DNA from: Bifidobacteriaceae bacterium
GTDB taxonomy: Bacteria; Actinomycetota; Actinomycetes; Actinomycetales; WQXJ01
Reading direction: 5' to 3'
DNA length: 27,765 bases
Assembly: GCA_031265345.1 (NCBI GenBank)
Contig: JAISCU010000453.1
Location: forward strand, 1-27,765
Positions within the stretch are counted from its first letter, which is position 1, and each line of letters begins with the position of its first letter. This document shows positions 7,884 through 16,058 of this stretch, piece after piece. The position numbers and the translations under genes are program-made. Below the pieces are notes generated by a model. That model was given only the letters and a program-made list of their open reading frames with translations. It was not told the DNA's origin and ran no database searches.

Positions 7884-7929
7884 GTGTCGCCGTGCGACGA
7901 CACAATGCTATAGTCGCCGTGTGACGACA
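7884..7929 (+). promoter_or_regulatory. Twin operators around the hipB -10 box
   Basis: GTCGCCGTGCGACGACA (7886-7902) and GTCGCCGTGTGACGACA (7913-7929) are 16/17 identical, 27 bp apart, and each has dyad symmetry (GTCG-N8-CGAC). The -10 box TATAGT (7909-7914) lies between and partly under the second copy, 6 nt before the GTG start. The second operator covers the start codon, so HipB bound here would block a leaderless promoter. Confidence 0.7.
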
Positions 7930-8226
7930 ACCGTCAGTGATGCACGCGATTTGGGCGATGCCGTGCGCAAAGCTCGCCTCAACCTCGGCTTGTCGCAAGC
8001 GGAATTGGCGCATGACGCGCGGGTCGGACGGCAATGGCTGGTCGGGTTGGAGGCCGGTGACAAGACGGCGGCTCCGTTCGACATGGTGATGCGGGTGCTG
8101 CGCGAGCTCCGACTCCCGGTCCTGCTCGACCCGACCCAGGCCGCCGTGCGCCGAGTCGGCGCTCCGGCCCCGGTCATCCGGGCGGATGACATAATCGCTC
8201 GCTTCACCGACCCGAACCCCAGGTGA
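7921..8226 (+). CDS. hipB: HipB-type antitoxin, XRE-family HTH
   Basis: 101 residues with a Cro/C1-type helix-turn-helix: DLGDAVRKARLNLGLSQAEL, AHDARVGRQWLVGLEAGD (residues about 9-48). This is followed by the segment FDMVMRVLRELRLPVLLD seen in HipB antitoxins. The GTG at 7921 is chosen over an upstream in-frame ATG at 7798 because the latter would translate through the terminator and operators, while TATAGT lies exactly 6 nt before the GTG. The stop precedes the hipA start by 3 nt, giving an operon. HipB neutralises HipA and autorepresses. Confidence 0.88.
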   Translation: MTTTVSDARDLGDAVRKARLNLGLSQAELAHDARVGRQWLVGLEAGDKTAAPFDMVMRVLRELRLPVLLDPTQAAVRRVGAPAPVIRADDIIARFTDPNPR

Positions 8227-8229
8227 GCC

Positions 8230-9489
8230 GTGATGCTCCAGATACTTCTGAACGGACTGACAATCGGTGACCTCGACGGAACCGGCCACCGGCTGAGGCT
8301 GCGCTACGATCCCGACGCGTTGGCCGACCCGGCCTTTGTCCCACTGTCGACCGGTCTGCCCGCGAGTCAGCTCCGCTGGCGCGACGCTCGGATCCGGAAC
8401 TGGATCCAAGGACTGCTGCCGGAGCGCGAGGGGGTGGCGCGCCGTTGGCGGGCGGAGTTCGGCGTCTCCGACACCAACCCTGAGTCGTTGCTCGCCCACA
8501 TTGGCGAGGATGTCGCCGGCGCGGCCCAGTTCGTGCGGCCCGACCGGATGGACATTGTGCTCCAGGGGGCGGCCTCCCTGACGCCATTGTCCGAACCCGA
8601 CATCCGCGACCTTGTGCTCGCCGCCCGGCGCGACATGTTGCCTTACGATGCGGACGCCGGTGTCGGCCGCTTTTCTCTCGCTGGAGCTCAAGCCAAGCTC
8701 GCGCTCCGACGGACCGAAGACGGCTGGGCGCTCCCCGCTGGCGCGGAGCCTTCCACGCACATCTTCAAGCCAGCCATCCCCGGACTCCAGGGCCAAGAGG
8801 TTTCGGAGGTCTTGTCCATGCGAACCGCGGCGCGGGCCGGATTGCCCACGGCTCCCGCCTTCGTGGCAGACTTCGGCGGCCAACGAGTTCTCGGGATCGA
8901 GCGGTACGACCGGGTTGTGGTCGAGGACCGCTGGTGCCGGGTACACCAGGAGAACCTTTGCCAGGCGGCGGGGGTGTATCCGCTGTTCAAGTACGAGTCG
9001 CAGTCCGGCCCGGGGGCGGCGGCCTGCGCGGCACTGATTCGGCGAACCTGTGGTCAAGGAGATGTGGAGGCCTTCGCGAGGGCGATGATCTTCAACTATC
9101 TGGTCCGTGGGTCGGACGCTCACGCGCAGAACTATGCGATCCTCATCACTCCAGGGAACAACCGGCTCGCGCCGCTCTACGATCTCAACACGACGTTGAC
9201 TTTCGGGCAGTCGTGGGCCACCACCATGGCCATGCGGATCGGCGGTGCCGACCGGTTCGACCGGGTCGACCGCCTTGCTTGGGATCAGTTCGCATCGGAT
9301 GTCGGTGTGCCGCCTGAGTGGGTCGCCGACGAACTGCGGCGGTTGTCCAAGCGCGTTCCCGACGCCCTGGCCGACGCCCGCGCTGAACTTGGCTCTGAAG
9401 TGGCCGGCGGGGTCGGTGAGGTCTTCCAAGATCGGCTTCGGGAATGGTTGGGCCACGTCAACGCCACCCTCGACCGGTCGAAAAGATGA
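8230..9489 (+). CDS. hipA: HipA serine/threonine kinase toxin
   Basis: 419 residues (GTG at 8230, or ATG at 8233). All kinase landmarks are present: FSLAGAQAK (148-156), where Ser149 corresponds to the autophosphorylated Ser150 of E. coli HipA; the ATP lysine in HIFKP (Lys180); RYDR (225-228); HQENLCQ (239-245); the catalytic Asp296 in GSDAHAQNY; and the metal-binding Asp318 in LYDLNTT. The family phosphorylates aminoacyl-tRNA synthetases such as GltX and induces dormancy; the substrate here is unknown. The gene appears intact and lies directly after hipB. Its last codons form the left end of a hairpin array, and a 28-bp copy of its 3' end recurs at 9965-9992. Confidence 0.93.
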   Translation: MMLQILLNGLTIGDLDGTGHRLRLRYDPDALADPAFVPLSTGLPASQLRWRDARIRNWIQGLLPEREGVARRWRAEFGVSDTNPESLLAHIGEDVAGAAQFVRPDRMDIVLQGAASLTPLSEPDIRDLVLAARRDMLPYDADAGVGRFSLAGAQAKLALRRTEDGWALPAGAEPSTHIFKPAIPGLQGQEVSEVLSMRTAARAGLPTAPAFVADFGGQRVLGIERYDRVVVEDRWCRVHQENLCQAAGVYPLFKYESQSGPGAAACAALIRRTCGQGDVEAFARAMIFNYLVRGSDAHAQNYAILITPGNNRLAPLYDLNTTLTFGQSWATTMAMRIGGADRFDRVDRLAWDQFASDVGVPPEWVADELRRLSKRVPDALADARAELGSEVAGGVGEVFQDRLREWLGHVNATLDRSKR

Positions 9490-9992
9490 AATCCCTGGCA
9501 CTCGCGCGCGACATCCCGTGGATTCATCTTTCTTCGAGGCCCTCGGGGATCGAGAGCCAGGGAATGCATCTTTCTGCCGGGGAGCCGTTTTGGGCGCTGC
9601 TCGCTGACCTGCGATTTCGCGCGACTTGGGGAATGGGCGCGGCCCAAGAAAGACGCAGAGCCTGACTCTCGATTCCGGAGCGCTCCCAAGAAAGCTGCAT
9701 AGGCTGGCTCTCGACGCCGACATGCAGGGAATTTGTCTTTCTCAGGGTGCCTCCCGAATCGACATCCAGGGGATTTGTCTTTCCGGGATCGTGCCCTTTT
9801 CGGACCGCCCGGCTGGCCAGCGGTTTCGCAATCAGGCACGTCGGGTGCTGCTGGAAGAAAGACAAATTCCCTGGACCTCGCGGAATCTGGATCGCCAAGA
9901 AAGACAAATTCCCTGGCTCTCGCACGCGACATCCAGTGAATCTGTCTTTTCGTGCATGGTCGAGGCCACCTTCGACCGGCCGAAAGGGTGAA
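9482..9992. repeat. Array of inverted repeats, AAGAAAGACAAATTCCCTGG family
   Basis: About ten half-sites lie in 510 bp. Plus-oriented copies include two identical 20-mers AAGAAAGACAAATTCCCTGG (9855-9874, 9897-9916) and diverged ones at 9482-9498 and 9688-9707. Minus-oriented copies lie at 9521-9532, 9557-9575, 9724-9742, 9765-9784 and 9932-9950. Two full hairpins (9482-9532 and 9897-9950) share a loop close to CTCGCGCGCGACAT. Spacing is irregular and orientation mixed. No gene was found in this stretch, and 9993-10145 holds only the upstream region of the next operon. Confidence 0.8.
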
Positions 9993-10145
9993 CCCCCCGG
10001 TTCGTCGAAAACCGGTCGATCACAGACCTGAGAATCTGCACATTGCGGATCGCGTTGGTCATCCCGCCGCCCGCAGCGCGCCGCGCCGGATCGGCGTCCG
10101 GGGCCACTACAGTTGGACCAACCCCAGCGAAAGCAGGTCCCCTCC

Positions 10146-11714
10146 GTGTGGTTCGAACTCGGCGCCGTCGAGGCGATGGCCCCCGACGCGGCCTCCCTCA
10201 AGGCCGGGCGAGGTCTGGCCAAGCCCGCGCGCTGGCCCACCCTGGGCGCGCAGGAGCCAGTGCTGTGGGGCGAGTGCCAAGGCTCCGGCGCCAACCCGTA
10301 CCAGGTCGCCGTCGATAACCGTGACCTGGGCTATCGCTGTTCCTGCCCGTCACGCAAGTTCCCCTGCAAGCACTCCCTCGCCCTCATGTTGATCGCCTCC
10401 ACCCAGGCCGACGCGATCACCGAAGCCTCTGCCCCCGAGTGGGTTTCGGACTGGCTCGGCCGCCGCCGCACCAAGAAGACGTCAAGCAGTCCGCCGATGC
10501 CGTCCGCTCGGCCCCATCCGCCAATCCCGTCCCCGCCCGGCCACGTGCCCCCGGCGAGTGACGAGTCCCCGGCGAGTGACGAGTTCTCGCCAGGCGACGG
10601 GTCCCCGTCAGATCGCGAGTTCCCGCCAGGCCGCGGACTCCAGGCAGGCCACGATGCCCAAACAAGCCGCCAAGCCCAGGCAGCCACAGAATCCGATGCC
10701 AAACGCGCCGCGGCCGCCGCGACCAGGCGCGCAGCCACCCAGGCCTCGGTCGCCGAAGGGCTGGACGAGTTGGAGGACTGGATAGACGATCAACTCAGGC
10801 TCGGGCTGACTCACCTGATCAAAGACGCTCATGACCGCTGCCGACGGATCGCGGCCCGGCTGGTGGATCATAAGGCGACCGCCCTGGCGTCGCGCTTGGA
10901 CGAGTTCCCAGCCAGGTTGGCCGCTCTTCCCGCTCATGAAAGGCCGGAACTGGCAGTGAGGGAGCTGGGCCAGTTGGCGTTGCTGGCTCAGGCTTGGCAG
11001 GCACAACCGAACGCGCCGCACCTGGACCGCGCGGTCATCACAGCGCAGTCACGGACCGAACTCCTGGAAGACCCGCAGGCCCAACGCGTCGTCAGCCTCT
11101 GGGAAGTGGCGGGAAGCCGCATCTTCACCAGGCGGGACCGGCTCATATCCCACGCCACCTGGTTGATCAATCTGGCCGAGGGTCCGCCATTCGCGCTGCT
11201 TCAGGACTACTACCCGGCCGCCAGCGGCGCTCGCGGAGGCGGCTTGCCCGCAGGCCGTCAAATCGCCGCCGAACTGGTCTATTACCCGGGCGGCCCGCCC
11301 CTCCGCGCGGTCATCTCCGAGCAGGCTCCAGCGGACAGGCAGTTTCCCTGGCCCGGCCCCGGACCAGGCGCAGACCGGGGGCCGGCGCCACGACCGAGCC
11401 CCGGCCCCCGCCCGGAATCCCCGGCAGCGGTCGGCGCGACGGAGACAGCCCCGGCCGATCCGCTCGCTACCTGCCGCACCACTTGGGCCAACGCTCCCTG
11501 GGAGCCGGAAGCGCCGCTGTTGGGCGCAGGAGAGATCACCAATGGCGGCCCCACCGGCCAGCTCTGGTGGACCGGCGGACCCTCAGCATTGCCATTGGCC
11601 CGCCAATGGCCGGAGCCGTTGGTCGGATCGAGCCTCCTCGCCTTCGGCATCTGGAACGGAGCTCGGCTGGACCTGCTGGCCGCGCAGAGCCCATTCGGGC
11701 CGGTGCACCTGTGA
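10146..11714 (+). CDS. SWIM zinc finger protein (YehQ-like)
   Basis: 522 residues, first gene of a five-gene operon. The start region reads VEAMAPDAASLKAGRGLA, the conserved N-terminus I recall for this family. The SWIM zinc finger follows: Cys65, Cys67, Cys74 and His76 in CSCPSRKFPCKH (CxCx6CxH), a fold that binds DNA or protein. Two long low-complexity linkers rich in Pro, Ser and Gly (residues about 105-185 and 395-440) separate helical regions. GTG at 10146 is taken as the start, because the upstream TTG at 10113 overlaps a likely -10 box TACAGT (10108-10113). It overlaps the next gene by 4 nt. E. coli YehQ is the comparable protein; its function is not established. Confidence 0.8.
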   Translation: MWFELGAVEAMAPDAASLKAGRGLAKPARWPTLGAQEPVLWGECQGSGANPYQVAVDNRDLGYRCSCPSRKFPCKHSLALMLIASTQADAITEASAPEWVSDWLGRRRTKKTSSSPPMPSARPHPPIPSPPGHVPPASDESPASDEFSPGDGSPSDREFPPGRGLQAGHDAQTSRQAQAATESDAKRAAAAATRRAATQASVAEGLDELEDWIDDQLRLGLTHLIKDAHDRCRRIAARLVDHKATALASRLDEFPARLAALPAHERPELAVRELGQLALLAQAWQAQPNAPHLDRAVITAQSRTELLEDPQAQRVVSLWEVAGSRIFTRRDRLISHATWLINLAEGPPFALLQDYYPAASGARGGGLPAGRQIAAELVYYPGGPPLRAVISEQAPADRQFPWPGPGPGADRGPAPRPSPGPRPESPAAVGATETAPADPLATCRTTWANAPWEPEAPLLGAGEITNGGPTGQLWWTGGPSALPLARQWPEPLVGSSLLAFGIWNGARLDLLAAQSPFGPVHL

Positions 11715-12796
11715 GCGCACAAGACCTGACCAGCGCTTACGCGGCCATGCTGGAGTGCTGGACCATCGGCGGCCAGGCCCGCTCGGTGGCCCCGCCCGAA
11801 TGGGTGGCGTTGACCCAGGGCATGGACCCGGAAGCGGCCGAGCGCGCCCTGTTGACGCTGGCCGGACAGTTCGGAATGGTCGGTCTGATGCCAGCCAAGC
11901 CGCCAGACACCCGACCCACCAGGCCGCTGCCGGTGCTGGACGCGCCAACGATTCCAGAGCGCCTGCGCCCGGTCCTGCGCACGGCGCTGGCCCAGGGCGA
12001 CGCGCCGGAGGCGATCATCCGCATGGTGGCCCGGCGCGGCTTCGTGGTCCACCCGGCAGACTGGTTCCCGAAGGCCACACCCGGCCGCGTCCCAGAGGTG
12101 TACCAGCCCTGGATCGACTGGCGGAATCGAGGAACGCAAGCACCGGTCAAGCCTCGGCCGAAGCGCCAGGACCAGCCCGGGCATGCGGACGACGCCGCCG
12201 AGCTAGCCGAATTCTTCAAAGTCTCCGTCAAACGCGGTCTGCGGAAGAAGAAGACAACGGTGACCGCCAAGGCGTTGGCCTCGCCCGCCCAGGGCCGCGC
12301 GCGCTCGCTGCTATTCCAGCGCCTCACACTGGCGCAGCTGGCCGCCGCCCTGGAACTGGAACCGGATGCGCTGGTCGCGGCGTGGGACACCGACCAGGAG
12401 GACAAGGCCGACCAGGAGTTCGCGCAGATGGTGGCGCGCACCGGCTCGGCCGCCCACGCCCACACCTTGGCCCTAAGTTTCGCCCTGACGGAAGACTCCG
12501 CGGCCAACGTCGAGACGATGGCCGCAGTCTGCGACGCCGACCTGATCGACGCGCCAGACGCGAGCCGGATCAAGCTGGACGCGGAGTCGCCGCAGCCCCG
12601 CCACATCGCCGCCATCGCCACCCTGGCGAGCCCCGAGGCGGCCACAGGACTGCTGGAGAGGCTCGAGTCCGAAGGCGCGCCCCGGATGCTCCCGGCGCTC
12701 AGCCCACTGGTGCTGAACGCCGGCCTGGGCGCGGACCTGGCGCACGGCATCGTGCAAATTCCAATCAGACCGACCGAAGGAAGAACCGAACCATGA
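11711..12796 (+). CDS. DUF5691 family protein
   Basis: 361 residues, predicted soluble and mostly helical. The GTG start overlaps the stop of the SWIM gene as GTGA, which fixes the start against a much longer open frame to 10994. The segment HPADWFPK (around residue 117) and the C-terminal half with paired helices (ALASPAQGRARSLLFQRLTL and similar) fit DUF5691, a family I know only from this gene context between SWIM and MoxR genes. No catalytic motif is visible. A HEAT-like helical scaffold role would fit but is inference. Its own stop overlaps the MoxR start by ATGA. Confidence 0.7.
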   Translation: MSAQDLTSAYAAMLECWTIGGQARSVAPPEWVALTQGMDPEAAERALLTLAGQFGMVGLMPAKPPDTRPTRPLPVLDAPTIPERLRPVLRTALAQGDAPEAIIRMVARRGFVVHPADWFPKATPGRVPEVYQPWIDWRNRGTQAPVKPRPKRQDQPGHADDAAELAEFFKVSVKRGLRKKKTTVTAKALASPAQGRARSLLFQRLTLAQLAAALELEPDALVAAWDTDQEDKADQEFAQMVARTGSAAHAHTLALSFALTEDSAANVETMAAVCDADLIDAPDASRIKLDAESPQPRHIAAIATLASPEAATGLLERLESEGAPRMLPALSPLVLNAGLGADLAHGIVQIPIRPTEGRTEP

Positions 12797-13872
12797 CCGA
12801 CGTGCTGCGGCAGACCGCCGAACAAGCTTACGCGACCGAGCTCGACGCGCTGGCCAAGAGCGATTCGGGCGCCAAACCCGCTGGTTGGCGGCTCACGCCG
12901 AGGGCCGTGCTGACGTACCTGTTGGGCGGGCAGGCCGAAGACGGGACCCCCGTGACGCCGAAGTACGTGGGCAGCCGGCGCCTCATGGAGACGGCCGTGG
13001 CGACCCTCGCGACCGACCGGGCGCTGCTGCTGATGGGGGTGCCGGGGACGGCGAAGTCGTGGGTGTCGGAGCATCTGGCGGCGGCCATATCCGGCGATTC
13101 GACCCTGCTGATCCAGTGCACGGCGGGCACGGATGAGAACCAGATCCGGTACGGCTGGAACTACGCCCAGTTGCTGGCGCACGGCCCGAGCGAGGAGGCG
13201 CTGGTCCCGACCCCGCTGATGCGGGCCATGCGCGGCGGGGCTCTCTGCCGGATGGAGGAGTTCACGCGGCTGGGCGCGGACGTGCAGGACACCATGATCA
13301 CGGTGCTGAGCGAGAAGATCCTCCCGATCCCGGAGCTGAGCACGGCGGTGGCGGCGGTGCGCGGGTTCAACGTCATCGCCACCGCCAACAACCGGGACAA
13401 GGGCGTCAACGAGCTCTCCTCGGCGCTGAAACGTCGCTTCAACGTGGTGGTGCTGCCGTTGCCGGACTCGTTGGCCGACGAGGTCGGGATCGTGTCGCGG
13501 CGGGTGCGCGAACTGGCGGTGGGCCTGGACCTGCCGGTGCCGCGCGGGGTCGAGGACCAGATCAAGGAAGTCTTGACGATCTTCCGCGAGTTGCGTTCGG
13601 GCGCGACGGCGGACAACAAGGTGACATTGAAGACGCCGTCTGGCTCGCTCTCCACCGCCGAGGCGATCGGCACCATGGTGGGCGGGCTGTCGCAGGCGAC
13701 CTGGTTCGCGGACGGCCAACTTGGCGCGGACCAACTAGCCGCCGCGATGGTCGGGGCTATCGTCAAGGACCCGGTTCAGGACAAGGCCGTGTTGGAGGAG
13801 TATCTGGAGACCGTGCTCAAGAAGCGCCGCGCCTATGGCGAGTACTACGCGGCGCTCGGCGAGGCGCTGTGA
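12793..13872 (+). CDS. MoxR-type AAA+ ATPase (YehL-like)
   Basis: 359 residues. Walker A is GVPGTAKS (82-89). The Walker B position reads LCRMEEF (151-157), with Glu in place of the usual Asp. Sensor 1 is IATANNRD (195-202), followed by ELSSALKRRFN (207-217), which holds the arginine finger region, then LPLPDSLADE. This is the MoxR lineage, whose members work with VWA proteins as chaperones that remodel or insert metal centres into partner complexes. The ATG overlaps the DUF5691 stop by 4 nt; a long in-frame extension back to 11542 is rejected. The VWA partner lies two genes downstream. Confidence 0.9.
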   Translation: MTDVLRQTAEQAYATELDALAKSDSGAKPAGWRLTPRAVLTYLLGGQAEDGTPVTPKYVGSRRLMETAVATLATDRALLLMGVPGTAKSWVSEHLAAAISGDSTLLIQCTAGTDENQIRYGWNYAQLLAHGPSEEALVPTPLMRAMRGGALCRMEEFTRLGADVQDTMITVLSEKILPIPELSTAVAAVRGFNVIATANNRDKGVNELSSALKRRFNVVVLPLPDSLADEVGIVSRRVRELAVGLDLPVPRGVEDQIKEVLTIFRELRSGATADNKVTLKTPSGSLSTAEAIGTMVGGLSQATWFADGQLGADQLAAAMVGAIVKDPVQDKAVLEEYLETVLKKRRAYGEYYAALGEAL

Positions 13873-16058
13873 CGGTCCACTACTTCCCGATCCGCCACCA
13901 CGGCCCCGGTTCGGCGGCGTCCTTGGCTAGCGCCTTGGACGCTTTGAGCCCCACGGTTGTGCTGATCGAGGGACCTGCCGACGCGTCTGGGCTCCTGCCC
14001 GCGTTGGCCCAGGCCACGCCCCCGGTGGCGCTGCTCTGCTACCCCCGCGGCGATCCCGCCAAGGCGTCGTTCTGGCCGTTCGCGGAGTTCTCGCCGGAGT
14101 ATCAGGCAGCGCTGTGGGCGGTCCGGCACGGCGTCGAGGCGCGGTTCATCGACTTGCCGTTCGCTGCCCGTGATTTGGACCGTGCCGCCGAACTGGGTGA
14201 CGCCGTGGAGCGTGATCCCCTGGGTCGGCTGGCCTCGGCGGCCGGATACGAGGACGCCGAGTCGTGGTGGTGCGACTTGGTGGAGCAGAATCCGCTCCCC
14301 GGCCCGGTGTTCGGAGCGGTGACGGAGGCGATGGCGGAGTTGCGGTCCGGCCACGAGGTTTCCGAACGGGAGGCCAGGCGCGAGGCGCACATGCGGTTGC
14401 GGATCGCCGAGGCGGCGCGGGCGGCGGCCGATGGCGATGGCGACGGCGCGGTGGCGGTTGTGTGCGGGGCGTGGCACGTCCCAGCTCTGGTGGCCAAGAC
14501 CAGGGTCGCGGCTGACCGGGAGCTATTGAAGGGCTTGCCGCGCTCTAAGACGGTGGCGACGTGGGCGCCGTGGAGTCAGCGGCGGTTGGCGTTCGGCGCC
14601 GGTTACGGCGCGGGGGTTCGCGCGCCGGGTTGGAACCTACACCTGTGGCGGACCTGGGGGCGCGCGGATTCCAACGCAGTCTGGTTGACGCGGATCGCGC
14701 GCGTCTTGCGGCAGCAGGGGCACGACGTCTCGACGGCCTCGCTGATCGAGGCGGAACGCTTGGCGCTGGCGTTGGCCGCCTTGCGGGGCAGGCCGCGGGC
14801 GGGTTTCGAGGAACTGCGCGAGGCTTCGGTGGCCTGCCTGTTCGGTGGCGAGGACCTGCTCTGGCGCTCCATCGAGGACGAGTTGCTTCTGGGCGGCGAG
14901 GTGGGCCAGGTCCCGGAGGGCATGGCGGTGGCCCCGTTGGTCGAAGATGTGCAAAGAGCCCAGCGTGAGGCCCGCCTGAAGCCGGAGGCGTTGGAGCGAG
15001 AATTGTCCCTCGACCTGCGGACCGATTCGGGCCGGAAGCGGTCGCTGCTGCTGCACCGGCTGGCGGTGCTGGGCGTTCAGTGGGGCGCCATGGAGGCTCG
15101 CGGCGGCTCGCGGGGCACTTTCCGCGAGAATTGGCGGCTGCGCTGGGAGCCCGAGTTCGCGGTGACGCTGGTGGAGCGGGTGGTGTACGGGTCCGATCTG
15201 GCTTCGGCCGCGTCTGCCTACCTGGTCGAGGCGGCGGGCGCTTCCGCTTCGCTCGGCTCGCTGGCCGCTTGCGTGGGCCAGGCGGTGACCGCCGAACTGC
15301 CCTCGGCATGGGCTGCCGGTCTGCGGCTGCTCGAAGCGAAGGCCGCGCTGACCAGCGATGTCTCCGAGCTCTTGGCGTCGGTGGGGCCGTTGGCGGACAC
15401 CGTCCGCTACGGCCAGGCGCGCCAGGTGGACACCGGCCCGCTGCGGGAGTTGGCGGAGAGCCTGGCCGTGCGGGCCTGCTTGGGCTTGCGTCACGCCGCG
15501 CACGGTTTGGACGATGCCGCCGCCACGGCCCTGGTCGAACAGTTGCGTTCCGCCCACCTCGGCTTGCAGGTGCTGGGGTCCGGGACCGAGGTTTGGTTCG
15601 AGGCGCTGGAGACGGTGCTGGAGGATTCCCAGGCGGCCGCGTTCGTGGCGGGTTGCGCGGGCCAGTTGATCTACGTGGGAGAGCGTCTGTCTCCGGACGC
15701 CGCCGTCGGATTGCTGGAGCGGCGGTTGTCTCCAGGGACGCCGGTGGCTTGGGCGGCGCGGTTCATCGAGGGCTTCTTCACCACCATCGCGGCCCGGCTG
15801 ATCTACGACGAGCCGCTCCGAGCGGCGGTGGACGGCTGGCTGCGCGGCCTGGACGGCGAGGATTTCATGGCCCATCTGCCCTTGCTGCGCCGCGTGTTCG
15901 CGGAACTGGACTCGATGGAGCGGAAGCGGCTGCGGGACGCGGTCTTCCGGGATCCTGGAACACGGGCATTGTCTGGTGTGGTGCCGGCGCCCGAGGGAGC
16001 TTGGGAGACGCACTTGCGGGCCCTGGCGCCGTTGCTGACCGGGAGGGTCGATGCCTGA
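13869..16058 (+). CDS. DUF5682 family protein (YehM-like)
   Basis: 729 residues. The N-terminal domain has FPIRHHGPGSA (residues 6-16), LIEGPADA (about 32-39), FWPFAEFSPEYQAALWA and a later AVVCGAWHVPAL, a histidine/acid-containing layout that recalls the TraB/EreA/ChaN fold; that comparison is inference. The C-terminal two-thirds is leucine/alanine-rich and helical without recognisable motifs. The GTG overlaps the MoxR stop by 4 nt and the end overlaps the VWA gene by 8 nt. DUF5682 proteins are typically encoded between a MoxR ATPase and a VWA protein, as with YehM in E. coli. Biochemical role unknown. Confidence 0.78.
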   Translation: MTVHYFPIRHHGPGSAASLASALDALSPTVVLIEGPADASGLLPALAQATPPVALLCYPRGDPAKASFWPFAEFSPEYQAALWAVRHGVEARFIDLPFAARDLDRAAELGDAVERDPLGRLASAAGYEDAESWWCDLVEQNPLPGPVFGAVTEAMAELRSGHEVSEREARREAHMRLRIAEAARAAADGDGDGAVAVVCGAWHVPALVAKTRVAADRELLKGLPRSKTVATWAPWSQRRLAFGAGYGAGVRAPGWNLHLWRTWGRADSNAVWLTRIARVLRQQGHDVSTASLIEAERLALALAALRGRPRAGFEELREASVACLFGGEDLLWRSIEDELLLGGEVGQVPEGMAVAPLVEDVQRAQREARLKPEALERELSLDLRTDSGRKRSLLLHRLAVLGVQWGAMEARGGSRGTFRENWRLRWEPEFAVTLVERVVYGSDLASAASAYLVEAAGASASLGSLAACVGQAVTAELPSAWAAGLRLLEAKAALTSDVSELLASVGPLADTVRYGQARQVDTGPLRELAESLAVRACLGLRHAAHGLDDAAATALVEQLRSAHLGLQVLGSGTEVWFEALETVLEDSQAAAFVAGCAGQLIYVGERLSPDAAVGLLERRLSPGTPVAWAARFIEGFFTTIAARLIYDEPLRAAVDGWLRGLDGEDFMAHLPLLRRVFAELDSMERKRLRDAVFRDPGTRALSGVVPAPEGAWETHLRALAPLLTGRVDA

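Noticed and set aside
7390..9723. Minus-strand open frame of 777 codons across the MBL, hipB and hipA genes
   Set aside because: It is antisense to three well-supported genes and its translation is low-complexity and Arg/Pro/Gly-rich; high GC produces such shadow frames.
9482..9992. CRISPR array
   Set aside because: Half-sites occur in both orientations with irregular spacing and variable sequence, and no cas gene is present.
9832..10107. Small minus-strand gene starting MTNAIRNVQILRSVIDRF near 10062
   Set aside because: The first 20 residues look protein-like, but the frame then runs through the hairpin repeats and no ribosome site is clear. It may be a gene relic; not supported enough to list.
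11542..13872. Long plus-strand frame that would extend the MoxR protein to 776 residues
   Set aside because: The extra N-terminal part is the shadow of the SWIM and DUF5691 genes; the ATG at 12793 has the ATGA overlap and family-like start.
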